A stretch of DNA of 64,000 bases, taken from assembly GCF_037975245.1 (NCBI RefSeq), contig NC_092569.1, positions 15,102,501 through 15,166,500 on the forward strand. The letters run 5' to 3'. The translations under genes were made by a program, and so were the position numbers. Position 1 is the stretch's first letter. Each line of letters begins with the position of its first letter. This document shows, in pieces, positions 13,811-25,320 of this stretch. Under the pieces are notes generated by a model, which saw only the letters and a list, made by a program, of their open reading frames with translations, was not told the origin of the DNA and searched no databases. The stretch is from Apostichopus japonicus (lineage: Eukaryota > Echinodermata > Holothuroidea > Aspidochirotida > Stichopodidae).

Positions 13811-15925
13811 AATAATGCATTATATATGGCGGGAAATGGCGATCATATATTGGGCGGACAATGGCGATCATATATTGGGCGGATAATGGCGATCATATAT
13901 TGGGCGGACAATGGCGATCATATATTGGGCGGTTAATGGCGATCATATATTGGGTGGGTATTGGCAATGATAAATATATGGCGGGAAATGGCGATCATAT
14001 ATTGGGCGGATAATGGCGATCATATATTGGGCGGATAATGGCGATCATATATTGGGCGGACAATGGCGATCATATATTGGGCGGTTAATGGCGATCATAT
14101 ATTGGGTGGGTATTGGCAATGATAAATATATGGCGGGAAATGGCGATCATATATTGGGCGGATAATGGCGATCATATATTGGGCGGTTAATGGCGATCAT
14201 ATATTGGGTGGGTATTGGCAATGATAAATATATGGCGGGAAATGGCGATCATATATTTGGCGGATAATGGCGATCATATATTTGGCGGACAATGACGATC
14301 ATATATTGGGCGGTTAATGGCGATCATATATTGGGTGGGTATTGGCAATGATAAATATATGGCGGGAAATGGCGATCATATATTTGGCGGATAATGGCGA
14401 TCATATATTTGGCGGACAATGACGATCATATATTGGGCGGTTAATGGCGATCATATATTGGGTGGGTATTGGCAATGATAAATATATGGTGGGAAATGGC
14501 GATCATATATTGGGCGGTTAATGGCGATCATATATTGGGTGGGTATTGGCAATGATATATATATGGTGGGAAATGGCGATCATATATTGGGCGGATAATG
14601 GCGATCATATATTGGGCGGATAATGGCGATCATATATTTGGCGGACAATGGCGATCATATATTGGGCGGTTAATGGCGATCATATATTGGGTGGGTATTG
14701 GCAATGATAAATATATGGCGGGAAATGGCGATCATATATTTGGCGGATAATGGCGATCATATATTTGGCGGACAATGACGATCATATATTGGGCGGTTAA
14801 TGGCGATCATATATTGGGTGGGTATTGGCAATGATAAATATATGGCGGGAAATGGCGATCATATATTTGGCGGATAATGGCGATCATATATTTGGCGGAC
14901 AATGGCGATCATATATTGGGCGGTTAATGGCGATCATATATTGGGTGGGTATTGGCAATGATAAATATATGGCGGGAAATGGCGATCATATATTTGGCGG
15001 ATAATGGCGATCATATATTTGGCGGACAATGACGATCATATATTGGGCGGTTAATGGCGATCATATATTGGGTGGGTATTGGCAATGATAAATATATGGC
15101 GGGAAATGGCGATCATATATTTGGCGGATAATGGCGATCATATATTTGGCGGACAATGGCGATCATATATTGGGCGGTTAATGGCGATCATATATTGGGT
15201 GGGTATTGGCAATGATAAATATATGGCGGGAAATGGCGATCATATATTTGGCGGATAATGGCGATCATATATTTGGCGGACAATGGCGATCATATATTGG
15301 GCGGATAATGGCGATCATATATTGGGTGGGTATTGGCAATGATAAATATATGGTGGGAAATGCCGATCATATATTGGGCGGATAATGGCGATCATATATT
15401 TGGCGGACAATGGCGATCATATATTGGGCGGTTAATGGCGATCATATATTGGGTGGGTATTGGCAATGATAAATATATGGCGGGAAATGGCGATCATATA
15501 TTTGGCGGATAATGGCGATCATATATTTGGCGGACAATGGCGATCATATATTGGGCGGTTAATGGCGATCATATATTGGGTGGGTATTGGCAATGATAAA
15601 TATATGGCGGGAAATGGCGATCATATATTTGGCGGATAATGGCGATCATATATTTGGCGGACAATGGCGATCATATATTGGGCGGTTAATGGCGATCATA
15701 TATTGGGTGGGTATTGGCAATGATAAATATATGGCGGGAAATGGCGATCATATATTTGGCGGATAATGGCGATCATATATTTGGCGGACAATGGCGATCA
15801 TATATTGGGCGGTTAATGGCGATCATATATTGGGTGGGTATTGGCAATGATATATATATGGCGGGAAATGGGGATCATATATTTGGCGGATAACGGCGAT
15901 CATATATATGTTGGGTAACGGCGAT
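13811..15925. repeat. Higher-order satellite: 127-bp unit of five ~25-bp monomers
   Basis: Monomer of the type ATGGCGATCATATATTGGGC plus GGATA or variants. A marker monomer TATTGGCAATGATAA recurs with starts at 13964, 14116, 14218, 14345, 14472, 14549, 14701 and then every 127 bp to 15844. The left part has 77-, 102- and 152-bp units (127 plus or minus multiples of 25); the right part is regular. The last units decay into GGTTGGGTAATGAAAATCATA-like copies to about 16000. Confidence 0.95.
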
Positions 15926-16474
15926 CAAATATGGTTGGGTAATGAAAATCATAACTTTGTGGGTAATGGTAATCATATTTGTTGGATAATGGAAATCATA
16001 TTTTGTTTAAATGGCATTTATGTTCGATGTTATTGCAATAGCATTGCTTGGGTACTAACAACTACATTACAAAGTATGTCTACAACTGAGTTTGCTTTCA
16101 ATTAATAATTGCATATTTCGAGAGCAAAAACAATTGTATTATGACTATTTAATGCCGACAGTTTTATGGACAGGTCACTTGATCGGGATGCTTTATAATC
16201 CGAACATCTTTCAGGGTCGGATTCACGTATATTTCTGGATACATAACATAAGGTGAGAAAAGTCCCCCCCCCCCCTCCACCGCCTTCTCCTCCTCCCCCA
16301 AGTAGTCGAAATTCTGTTCATTGTTTCAAAAGTTGTGCATGAATTTTGCATCTACGCACTCTCCATATTACAAAACTTACTCATGTCGTCATATCAGCTT
16401 AGCTAAGCTCCCGGTACAGAGATGGTAGGTAGTACGGCCTCTGACATAATGTTAGAAAGCACCACAATCGAAAT

Positions 16475-16655
16475 GCCGCAACCCGAATTGATTTAAGTAT
16501 CGGAACTTTTTTCTGGTTTTAATTAGAAGGGCCACAGGCGAATCAAAGACTTTATAAGGGACGGATATGGCCCCAAGCTCATAGAAGGAGACTCCCATGT
16601 CGGGGGTCCTCTCCCAACCCTCCGCCCCCTCCTTCCCCACCAAATTAAAAGTGTG
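16475..16655. repeat. Dispersed repeat family C, copy 3
   Basis: Core GGAACTTTTTTCTGG, GGGCCACAGGCGAATCAAAG and TATAAGGGACGG, ending in a C-rich tract. The most diverged of the three copies. Confidence 0.5.
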
Positions 16656-16878
16656 AACGACAAACGGTGCATTTTGAGGTACTTATATACTGTTAATTAT
16701 GTATATTTCCCATACAGAACGATTTCTCCCAGATTGTATTACAGCTTTAGGTTTTCTTATCTATATATATCTTGCATGCATCATTTGTCTTATTTCTTAC
16801 ATCTCAAGACATATTCCTTACAATATTTATATCTCCTGTCTCTTGGTTAATATCCTACACTTGATGAGGGCTCACAGT

Positions 16879-16896
16879 TACAATCACGTGATTGTA
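16879..16896. other. 18-bp palindrome centred on an E-box (CACGTG)
   Basis: Reads TACAATCACGTGATTGTA. It could bind a bHLH-type dimer, but there is no gene nearby to link it to. Confidence 0.7.
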
Positions 16897-17748
16897 TGCA
16901 TTGCGGAACCTATTAAAATTAACTTCCTTCAAAGGTTATATATAATGTATTCATTTCAGGCTGGGTTACAGAGGAGGTTCATTTTGTTTACTGTTTATAA
17001 TTATCGAAATGAGAAGAGATTTCGGAACAACAATACATCGGGTGAGATCTTACCATTGGTCTCTGGTGTTGTCACGCTACGCCACGATCTGTCGTACCTT
17101 GCATTACGTCAGTAAGTATAAATAGGGAACTTCCGAATTGACATAATAAAACGTAATGTAGGACAACAGATAAAAACATTGATGCCTCGTCAAAACTTCA
17201 TCATGCAGTGATACACCCAGCCGGGCAAAAAGATGGGGAGGCGGGGGGGGGGGGGAGGGAAGGCGGGCGGACGAGGAAAAGTTAGCATGGGAGAGGAAAT
17301 TATCTCACTCGTCAGACTCGGTATATCTCGACCCTATCCTCTCCCCGTTTGTCCAGTCTGCAGAGAGAAACAGCTACTTAATATGGACATATACTAACAG
17401 TAGTTGAATAAAGTAAATATATACGCTGAAATACTCCACTGCTATTCCTCACCTCATGCCCCCCCCCCCTCTCCCCACCAAACACACCCGTTGAGAGAAC
17501 GGAACCATTTGCAACTCCTGAAAAATCTCTAACTTAGCCTATACCGTCGCAGTGTATGGCAAGGGTCTTGATGCGTTTATTTTAGTTAGTTATTGTCGCA
17601 ATAGGAAGCCATGAAGCGGAGAGCGTGGATCTTTCTAAGTAGATTGTCTTAGCATGCATTTACACAAATAGGCTATACCCGGCCACGTATACACCTCGTA
17701 ATAACATTGTTCCATTTGTGGTAGTGCGGTGTTCGTCACCGTATGTAA

Positions 17749-17774
17749 CCAGGGAGTTGTTAACAACTCCCTGG
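17749..17774. other. 26-bp perfect palindrome
   Basis: Each 13-base arm is CCAGGGAGTTGTT or its complement, with GTTAAC at the centre and no spacer. Confidence 0.95.
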
Positions 17775-18083
17775 CGTAACTGGATTGGAAGCACCATGCA
17801 CAGATAATCTCAAATTATTGTCAGAGTTATAAATAGATTATTACATCACTTGCTATATTTTCTCAGAATCAAATATTTAAATACACGTAGGTGCAGTTTG
17901 GATGTCATACCTTGATATGAGGTGAGAATCTCTAAGAGACCTTACACAATCCCTGTTTAAAAAAAGCACGACCGTGACCGCACTGAACAAAAACAAGAAG
18001 AGAATGAACAAAATAGACCACAAAACCAGTCCTTCCAGTCGCTTGTCCATATGAACAAATGTAGTATGGGAGGCCATTAACGC

Positions 18084-18198
<115 letters not shown>

Positions 18199-18440
18199 AA
18201 TAATACAAAATGCGAATTCAAACTATAATTTTATAACTATTCAATATATTGTTAAATAAAAATGCAAAAAAAATGGTAAATCAACCATAGTTTGAAAAAT
18301 TTGTTAAAAGATCTTGCTAAATCAATCAATTCTCCGATTAAAAACAATACCTCTGGAGTCGAAATCAACACCAGATATAACAAAACCAAACTATATAGGT
18401 GCATGTGAAATCGATCATTAATAAATGCAATTAAAAAAAC

Positions 18441-18847
18441 TGCGATATTGTTATGTATTTTGTTATTGAAAGCAAAAGAAAGAAACTAACTTCCCACAAC
18501 CAAAATCAATGTCATTGCAAGGAAGAAAAAAAACCCACGCAGATTTAGCGAGCATTGGCAAACCAAATATTGGACTACCTGGAAAGTGATCATGAATGGG
18601 GGCGTTATTTGAAAACTAAAAACTCTATTTGCCAAATCAAAGAATAAAACCATTGACCTTTGCGGACTCGTACATGCGTCAAGAATGTGACTGCGGGACA
18701 GCTGTACCGTTGTTTTCGCAAAAAAAGTTGTATTGAATATTAGTCTTGGGGTGTTTTGTCGACTGAAATGAACTTCAGCTGGGCTGCTAAGGGATCAACG
18801 AAGAACTCAATTAGGGGGGTCGCTGTTTTTTTTTAAAGATGGCCTAA
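18441..18847. repeat. Direct duplication, copy 1 (about 407 bp)
   Basis: Starts TGCGATATTGTTATGTATTT and ends AAAGATGGCCTAAT. Copy 2 follows at an offset of about 418 bp with scattered substitutions and small indels. Confidence 0.92.
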
Positions 18848-18858
18848 TACTGATGGCC

Positions 18859-19266
18859 TGCGATACTGTTATGTATTTTGTTATTGAAAGCAAAAGAAAG
18901 AAACTAACTTCCCACAACCAAAATCAATGCCATTGCAAGGAAGAAAAAAACCACGCAGATTTAACGAGCACTGGCAAACTAAATATTGGACTACCTGTAA
19001 AGTGATCATGAAAAATGGGGGCGTTATTTGAAAACTAAAAAGTCTATTTGCCAAACCAAAGAACAAAACCATTGACCCTTTCGGACTCGTACATGCGTCA
19101 AGAATGTGACTGCGGGACAGCTGTACCGTTGTTTTCCCCAAAAAGTTGTATTGTATATTATTCTTGGGGTGTTTTGTCGACTGAAATGAACTTCAGCTGG
19201 GCTGCTAAGGGATCAACGAAGAACTCAATTAGGGGGGTAGCTGTTTTTTTTTAAAGATGGCCTAAT
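18859..19266. repeat. Direct duplication, copy 2 (about 408 bp)
   Basis: Starts TGCGATACTGTTATGTATTT. A short minus-strand frame is open here, but copy 1 carries an indel in the same place, so I see no conserved coding signal. Confidence 0.92.
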
Positions 19267-21212
19267 GCTTTTCTAGGGGGGGGGGGTGAGGCAGACAGAA
19301 CCTATTGGGTAAAAAAAAAATCTGATTTTGGGAGGGGTGGGGGAACAAATGTTGGGGGTCAGATCCGTGGCTACATGTCCACATGTGAAATCATGGTCAA
19401 ATGTTGATTCTCTACCGTGAGAGGTCAATTAAGGTTCTATGCATCTATACTAGCAGAGGATGTAGGCTCCCCTTCCTCCAGCCCACCTGGCCCATCTCAC
19501 ACAATTCCTTGTAATATCGCTGTGCAATGTATATAGCTATAGGTGGCATTCTCAGGCCATGGTACAAATCTGGGAGTTACAACATAAGGCATATACATAA
19601 GGCAACATAAGGCATGGCAAAGTAAGGCATTCAACTTGTAAAATGAGCACAATGTGCAAAAAGTACGGTCGGAAAATGTTTATCTTCAGTCTCAGATATA
19701 GACGGATTAATATACACTTAATATCTTTTTTTTGTACGGACGATGCATGACAAATACTGTAACTTAAAGCTTTTAATAAACTATATTAAAGGTCCATAAT
19801 TTCACCCGAAATAAATTGATGCAAAATACGTGCCATTGAAAAACCCCTTACTGTTGGTATTTTGTGTTGCCTCGATGGGTGGTGGCGCTACGCCACTATA
19901 TACCGCTCTGGTGTGTATTGGACCCTTTTCACCCCCTCTGCACCAGCGTTTCTTCCTAACCTTACCAGGTTCCGAATTTCTTGTGATTTTTTGTCACCAA
20001 CAAGTTAGTAAATTTCTTTTTGCTTCAGGTTTCTCTGTAAAGCTTACACTTTTCATTAAAATAAGCGCTCACTTTTTAGTTTTAACCTGCTATTACCTCA
20101 AATAGATGTAAAATTTTAGTACGCAATTATGTTGCCTAACGTTAGGTCTACGTGTCACTGTGATTACTTTAAGCCGCGCAAGACTACATATACCTGTTCC
20201 ACGAAGTGCGTGTAAGTCTTCGTGGATTAGGAATAGGCTTAACTATGACAATAACAATAGCGGTTGAATTATACAGTCGTAGTTATTCCATTTATTGACC
20301 TTATGTTCAGTCAAAATGGAATCGAGGTGCAATATACATAGCTTTTCGATAAAGGCAAAGTGATGATCCTGATAACAATTCCGAAAATTTGATCAAAATC
20401 CGGAATGTTAACATATGCCTACTACTACTAGGCTACTGACATTCTGTAGCATAGGCTAGCTTAGCCATACTGTGTAACAGTTAGCGTACTGTAGCTGGAT
20501 AGGTGTAGCGAACCCGAACCAACAGTAACATCGACAGAAGATTGCTTATGTTCAATGCCAATTTGGATTATCCCAGATTCCCAGTGGTTGACCAGAACAT
20601 GGTTTCTATAACATGGTTTCGACTGAGAGTTGTAATGTGTATTGATGCTAGGCCTAGCCTAGTAGTGGTTTAGAACACGCTTCAATCTGGAGTCATGATG
20701 ATGTAAATAGACATAAAATCTAATTCTAAACACTGATAAATTTAAGAAGTAAACTATCATCACTGATATTCAATTCCTGATCAACCAGATGAATATTACA
20801 ATCTCTAATCAGTCTAATGAACCGCACTGTAGCTTTAAGATTACATGTAAGACAGCCTGTGTTAAACAGACGTGAGATTACCCGGACAAGTTAGCTTGCG
20901 AAGTACTATTTGTTTCGGGCTTGGGTTTGGAGCTGTCCATGGAACAAATTACTAAGTTTGTGACACAAATTTTACCAGATCAACCTAAGAGACTGTCTGG
21001 TTTTCTGTTGAGATTGCAGCAAATGAAGTATTGGCAAATTCTACCTCTGTAGGGCAGTCTCTATGTGCTTTGTGTAATCATTTTTAGTATCTGGATAAAT
21101 TACTGAAAGACCTTAAAATTGAATTATTTCACACTAATGGCAACAGTTCAATTCTTCATGTAATAGCTCAGAGATGTTTATTTAGTAACTTTCTTTCTGT
21201 TATGAGTGCTCA
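19267..21212 (+). promoter_or_regulatory. OST4 upstream region, promoter not resolved
   Basis: Must contain the OST4 first exon and promoter in part. I see small AAGGCA repeats (19585-19625) and a CCTAACGTTAGG palindrome near 20137, but no decisive core promoter. Confidence 0.35.
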
Positions 21213-21360
21213 CTCTTTTCTCATGATCATAGCAATGGGGCGTAGCAAGTGGGAGGTTCCGGGTTCGATACCCGGCTGGGTCATAGTAAGGTGGGTTTGT
21301 TCATCCAAGAGCAATCTAACGGTTAAATTTCCCATCTGAAATGACTTTCTAAATTGAAAA
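21213..21360 (+). repeat. tRNA-like SINE fragment with perfect box B
   Basis: GGTTCGATACC fits the box B consensus, flanked by CCGGG and CCCGG arms of a T stem, and is preceded by GGCGTAGCAAGTGGGAGG. No matching box A is visible. Lies about 190 bases before the OST4 coding exon. Confidence 0.55.
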
Positions 21361-21547
21361 GATTCCAAATTTGAGTTACAAGTGTTGAATTGGAAGCCAC
21401 CCGACATGTTAGTTGTAATCCATATGCCCTTGCGAATTTCTCCCACATTTGTGGTCGCTTAAGCATCGTAAATATAACTGCTTATTACTATAATTATAGT
21501 TCTTGTCATTACACTCCCTTTTGTCTATTCTCTCCCCCTTTCTACAG

Positions 21548-21691
21548 GCAGAAAGAAGAAGCAGTCAAAATGATCACTGACGTACAGCTAGCGATCTTTT
21601 CTAATGTCCTTGGGGTCACCCTGTTCCTGCTGGTTGTCTTATACCATTTTGTAGCCGTAAATAATCCCAAGAGCAAAGGAGAATGATCAAG
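21548..21691 (+). other. OST4: OST4 coding exon boundaries
   Basis: Acceptor TCTACAG/GCAGAAAG and donor TCAAG/GTAAGT enclose the whole reading frame. At least one non-coding 5' exon must lie to the left, probably between about 20.1 and 21.4 kb. I could not fix it or a promoter. Confidence 0.8.
21570..21686 (+). CDS. OST4: OST4, oligosaccharyltransferase subunit 4
   Basis: A complete 38-residue protein beginning [12 protein letters not shown] and ending [11 protein letters not shown], nearly the same as vertebrate OST4 from memory. It is one hydrophobic helix that sits in the ER membrane and stabilises the catalytic subunit of the complex that transfers N-glycans to nascent proteins. The start is chosen because [10 protein letters not shown] is the conserved N-terminus and the preceding TCAAA is a good Kozak context. 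An in-frame extension upstream crosses a clear TTTCTACAG acceptor (exon start 21548) and is not coding. The exon ends at 21691 with AAG/GTAAGT, so a 3'UTR intron follows. It converges with the lectin gene. Confidence 0.95.
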   Translation: MITDVQLAIFSNVLGVTLFLLVVLYHFVAVNNPKSKGE

Positions 21692-22493
21692 GTAAGTTAA
21701 TTACTAGAACTGTAATTTCAGGGTAACTGGATTTGAGTATTTCATCCATAGTTTTTGTTCCATCTGTGGGTATAATCCGGATAGCTCAGCTTCATTACAT
21801 TCAGATTCCTGTACTGCTTGACCAAAAAAAAAGGGTCCAAAATTTCTGTTGCAAAGCTATCTGACACAGCAGTAGGAAATAGTAATTTATCCAGTACAAC
21901 ATTGCACAATTGTCATATTGCTATGTAGGTGTTACGGTGTATAGCAGTTTATTGCACAGAGGAACCACAAGACACAGACTACAAAAGTGCTACACAAATT
22001 TTGAACACTACATTATTCCTCAAGTAGCATGTATTAACCAGTGATATATGTCTGTGGTGTGAAAACAAGGAAAGCCCATTACTGCCATCTCAAGGGAAAA
22101 AAAAAACAGTGTTTGTTGTTTTTGGAAGAAATATATGTTGGCCAGTCCTTTATTGAGAGGAAAAATTGTTTAAAAGTCTGTTTTTTTATTGTTTTTGGCT
22201 GAGCTGTCTATTTTGACAAAAAATACTATTTTGAGAAATAAAAGTTGTTGATTTCTTGTTTTTTCCTTTTAAATGTATTTTGACACAGTGGCTAATTTGA
22301 GAGAATGTTATATGTGATTGGCGCCTTTTTTTTAGGGGGGCGGGACATTTTGGCCAGAATCATCTTGGTTTGCAAACTACATTATGGGATCAATTATTTT
22401 CCTGTTAGTACAAAAAAATGCAAATCCAGTAGTTTTGATGAATTTAAACTTCTCCACTTGCTGACATTCCTCCTCCTTTTGTCCTCTTCACAG

Positions 22494-23600
22494 ACCAGCA
22501 AGATGACGTTACCCTCCTTGACTGTTCCCTGGTCAGGAAATGCCCTCCACAAAAACCGATTTTCACATCATTCAGGAAGAATACTTTAAGATTATTGCAT
22601 CATCATCATGGCATCCTTTCCTGTGAAGCCCAACATTCCATTCCTTCCTCCGCTCCTCCGTACTCGATAACTCTTCTGCTTTGTAATTTAATGTTCACCC
22701 AGTTTGTTCAATGATTGAATCGATGCATTTTGTTGAGAAATTTCTTCTACCTGGTTCCAAGATGGCTCCCATTAATATCAATCCTGTAAGGTCTCAAATA
22801 ATTCTGGCTGGAGGGATTTATCATCAGTACGCTTTTCTCTTTGTAATAGGTGGGTAAAAAAAGATCTACAAGAAGTTTAATATGGAGTGGAGATGGGAAA
22901 CTTAAGCTTACAATTACTCAGACCTGTTGCTAGCCAAGTCTCTTTAATTAATCATTAAAAATTGTGGAGTTCACCAGTATCATGTTGTGTTAATTAACCC
23001 ATACAACAAAGGTCATCTTCTTAAAACTCTAATTTCAGCCTGGAAGGTTAGCCATGTGGACAGATATTTCCATGTTACATAATTTCTGTTCTTTGTTGAA
23101 TCCACATATGGCTGCATGGCTTCCTATATAATATCGTACTGATCAGGAATTTATTTACATTTATGCAAAGAAACATCGGTTTTCTTCTGGTAGATTTGTG
23201 TAGGTGGAAAGTAAATCCCCCCCCCCCAAATAGCAACATTTTTAAATGCCTTATGTATTTTCTGCCTTTGAATAGTAAAAGATGACAAAGCTATTTGGAG
23301 GGGATGTTGGTGATGAATGGGAGAGGGGGGTGCGGCAAGTTTGGTGGGGAGGGGTAGGGCAATTGACCACCAGTGTCCTTTATAGCAACTGTCAAGTACT
23401 TATCAAATGTTCAAACACTGTTTATTAACAGTCAGTCCTCAACTTGTAGTAGACCTTGGTTTTACCTGTTGTCACTGGGTACTCTGTAAGGGTCGATATT
23501 GTTTCCAAACAATGCTGTACTTTGCCACTTGTTGTATTAAGGTGTACATTTGCGATGAAAATTAACGTAGGACATTAAAAATAAAAAAATGATAGAAAAC
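22494..23600 (+). other. OST4: OST4 3'UTR exon (proposed)
   Basis: Begins after the acceptor CTCTTCACAG at 22493 with ACCAGCAAGATGACG and runs without a convincing reading frame to an AATAAA at 23580-23585. The end is inferred from that signal. Confidence 0.55.
23580..23585 (+). terminator. Poly(A) signal, probable OST4 transcript end
   Basis: AATAAA within an A-rich stretch, 1.1 kb after the 3'UTR acceptor. About 1.25 kb separates it from the poly(A) signal of the opposing lectin gene. Confidence 0.45.
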
Positions 23601-24008
23601 TACCCAAATTGTGTTTTTTTGTTATTTATATTTTTGGGGTATTTAATTTGTGAGCAGTATGGAGTATCCATAAACTTGTGAGGTTTTTGTTTAATATAAA
23701 ACTACAAGTTTAAACTCTTTGTGGATCGACTCACATGATTTGACAATGTGAGGAAGATTGCAGTATGCACTAAAACACGAGAATTCTCACTTGTCTGTAG
23801 CCTATCAGATGCAACCTAACATTCTCCCTAAGAATCACAAAGAATTGGTTACAGAATTGCGGATTGTAACTTAGGATTTACTGTCAACATACTTCACTAG
23901 TTTGGGATATATTATGTCACAACTAAACATCCATGGTAGAACTGTTAGGGTTTTTCTTGTAGTATTTCTTATTGAACTTGATTTCAAATGGAATTTCTCT
24001 CTTACTAT

Positions 24009-24160
24009 TGTATGTATGTATGTATGTATGTATGTATGTATGTATGTATGTATGTATGTATGTATGTATGTATGTATGTATGTATGCGTGTATGTATGTA
24101 TGTATGTATGTATGTATGTATGTATGTATGTATGTATGTATGTATGTATGTATGTATGTA
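24009..24160. repeat. (TATG)n microsatellite at a SINE tail
   Basis: About 38 units with one TGCG change at 24084. On the minus strand it is the (ATAC)n tail of the SINE at 24162-24372. Confidence 0.95.
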
Positions 24161-24161
24161 T

Positions 24162-24372
24162 ATGTGATCTTCCCGCAAGCAGGAACTCGCGAAAGAAGCC
24201 ATTGAGGCTTATAGACTCGCAAGCTGACCGAAGCCAATCTCTCGGCACACATCCATTTAATGTCCATGTCAGGAAGTTGTTATTGAACAACACCCTTGCC
24301 AGACGACACACATTGCTGTCGGCGGGTAATCGAACCGATTCCCTTTTCCAAGGGAGAGATTCCGAGAAAAAA
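24162..24372 (-). repeat. tRNA-derived SINE, family B2, with expanded tail
   Basis: The reverse strand carries a box B-like GGTTCGATTACC and ends in TTCGGTCAGCTTGCG and GCGAGTTCCTGCTTGC, the 3' end shared with the family B copies. The head sequence differs from theirs. Its 3' tail runs straight into the 155-bp (TACA)n microsatellite at 24009-24160. Confidence 0.7.
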
Positions 24373-24838
24373 TTAGCAACCTACCCTGTCCTCTCTCCTA
24401 AATGCCTATGCTATTCAAAGATAGGACAGGCAACACTACTAACTCCTTCCCCTCCCCTCACCACCCCCACCCCTCTCTACCTATCACCTCCTAAATCCTT
24501 TTTTGGTCAATATGTGTCACTTTGGTGAAATCTAGACATGTCCTGGCAGGTTTTATCTTCCTGAGGTTTTATCTTCCAGCAAAGCCTGTGTCTCTATGCT
24601 TTTGTTCCTGTCTTGATGTTCAAACCTACATGTTATGTGTACTTGGCACAGCAGTGCTACATTCAACATCGCTAATTACTCATTCAACACATAGCTACTT
24701 GTTAAAGTTGATTATTCCAAACAAAGAGTGAGCAGTCCACTGGGGTTAGTGCATCTTGGGAGGAACACTTTATCAACCACAAAAGTCACAAAGGAGACAA
24801 GTAAACACAATGTTGTAGAGGTTTTTATCAATTGGCAC

Positions 24839-24844
24839 TTTATT
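24839..24844 (-). terminator. Poly(A) signal of the lectin gene
   Basis: AATAAA on the minus strand, about 175 bases after the TAA stop. The first such hexamer downstream of the last exon, so the transcript probably ends near 24.82 kb. Confidence 0.6.
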
Positions 24845-25018
24845 TCGCATACTGTATTAAAAAAGCATTTGTCAAATTAAACATCCCTTTCTCTTGGGTT
24901 CATATTTTAGTTATGGTAGGGGCAAGGGTAAGGGGCTGGAATGGGGACCAGAGAGGTAAAGACTATGTCAACTATTTAATTTTATGCCCCAAACTCTCTA
25001 CCAAGATCTTCATCGTTT

Positions 25019-25320
25019 TTATCGCTCACGGTAGGAATCCCTCTCGTAGTATTCAAAATTCGAAGAGACCTGGAACTCGTGTGGCACCTCGTCCACTATC
25101 ATGTCGTTCAACTGGCACGTAAAACCTTGGGCAGCCCGAACTTTGTTAAAGTTGAAAGATGCACACAAATTATCATCAAGACATCTGTTGACACATTCCA
25201 AAAAGTTCCGTTCCTTGGAAGCTCGCAAGAGGTGATTAGTCAAGCGATGGTCTTTCTGCTTGGGGTATGGGTTGATGAAGAAAGTAGAGTCACCATTTGG
25301 CTCAAATGTGCTTGGAATCA
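25019..25320 (-). CDS. Lectin gene exon 36 (last): PAN/apple domain and stop
   Basis: Reads NFLECVNRCLDDNLCASFNF, then GFTCQLNDMIVDEVPHEF, the cysteine pattern of a PAN/apple module, then YYERDSYRER and TAA. The tail is short and hydrophilic, with no membrane anchor. The 3'UTR continues to about 24.82 kb. Confidence 0.9.

Noticed and set aside
13811-15925. CRISPR array
   Set aside because: The regular repeats have no unique spacers: the whole 127-bp unit is repeated, and the context is eukaryotic.
16699-17115. 138-codon plus frame as a membrane protein gene
   Set aside because: Hydrophobic because of AT-rich sequence; no recognised family, no splice support, no poly(A) logic.
21390-21569. 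N-terminal extension of OST4 in the same frame
   Set aside because: It crosses a clear TTTCTACAG splice acceptor and OST4 proteins start at MITDVQ.
23871-24528. Frames rich in CMYV or IHTY on both strands
   Set aside because: Products of the (TATG)n microsatellite and the adjoining SINE.
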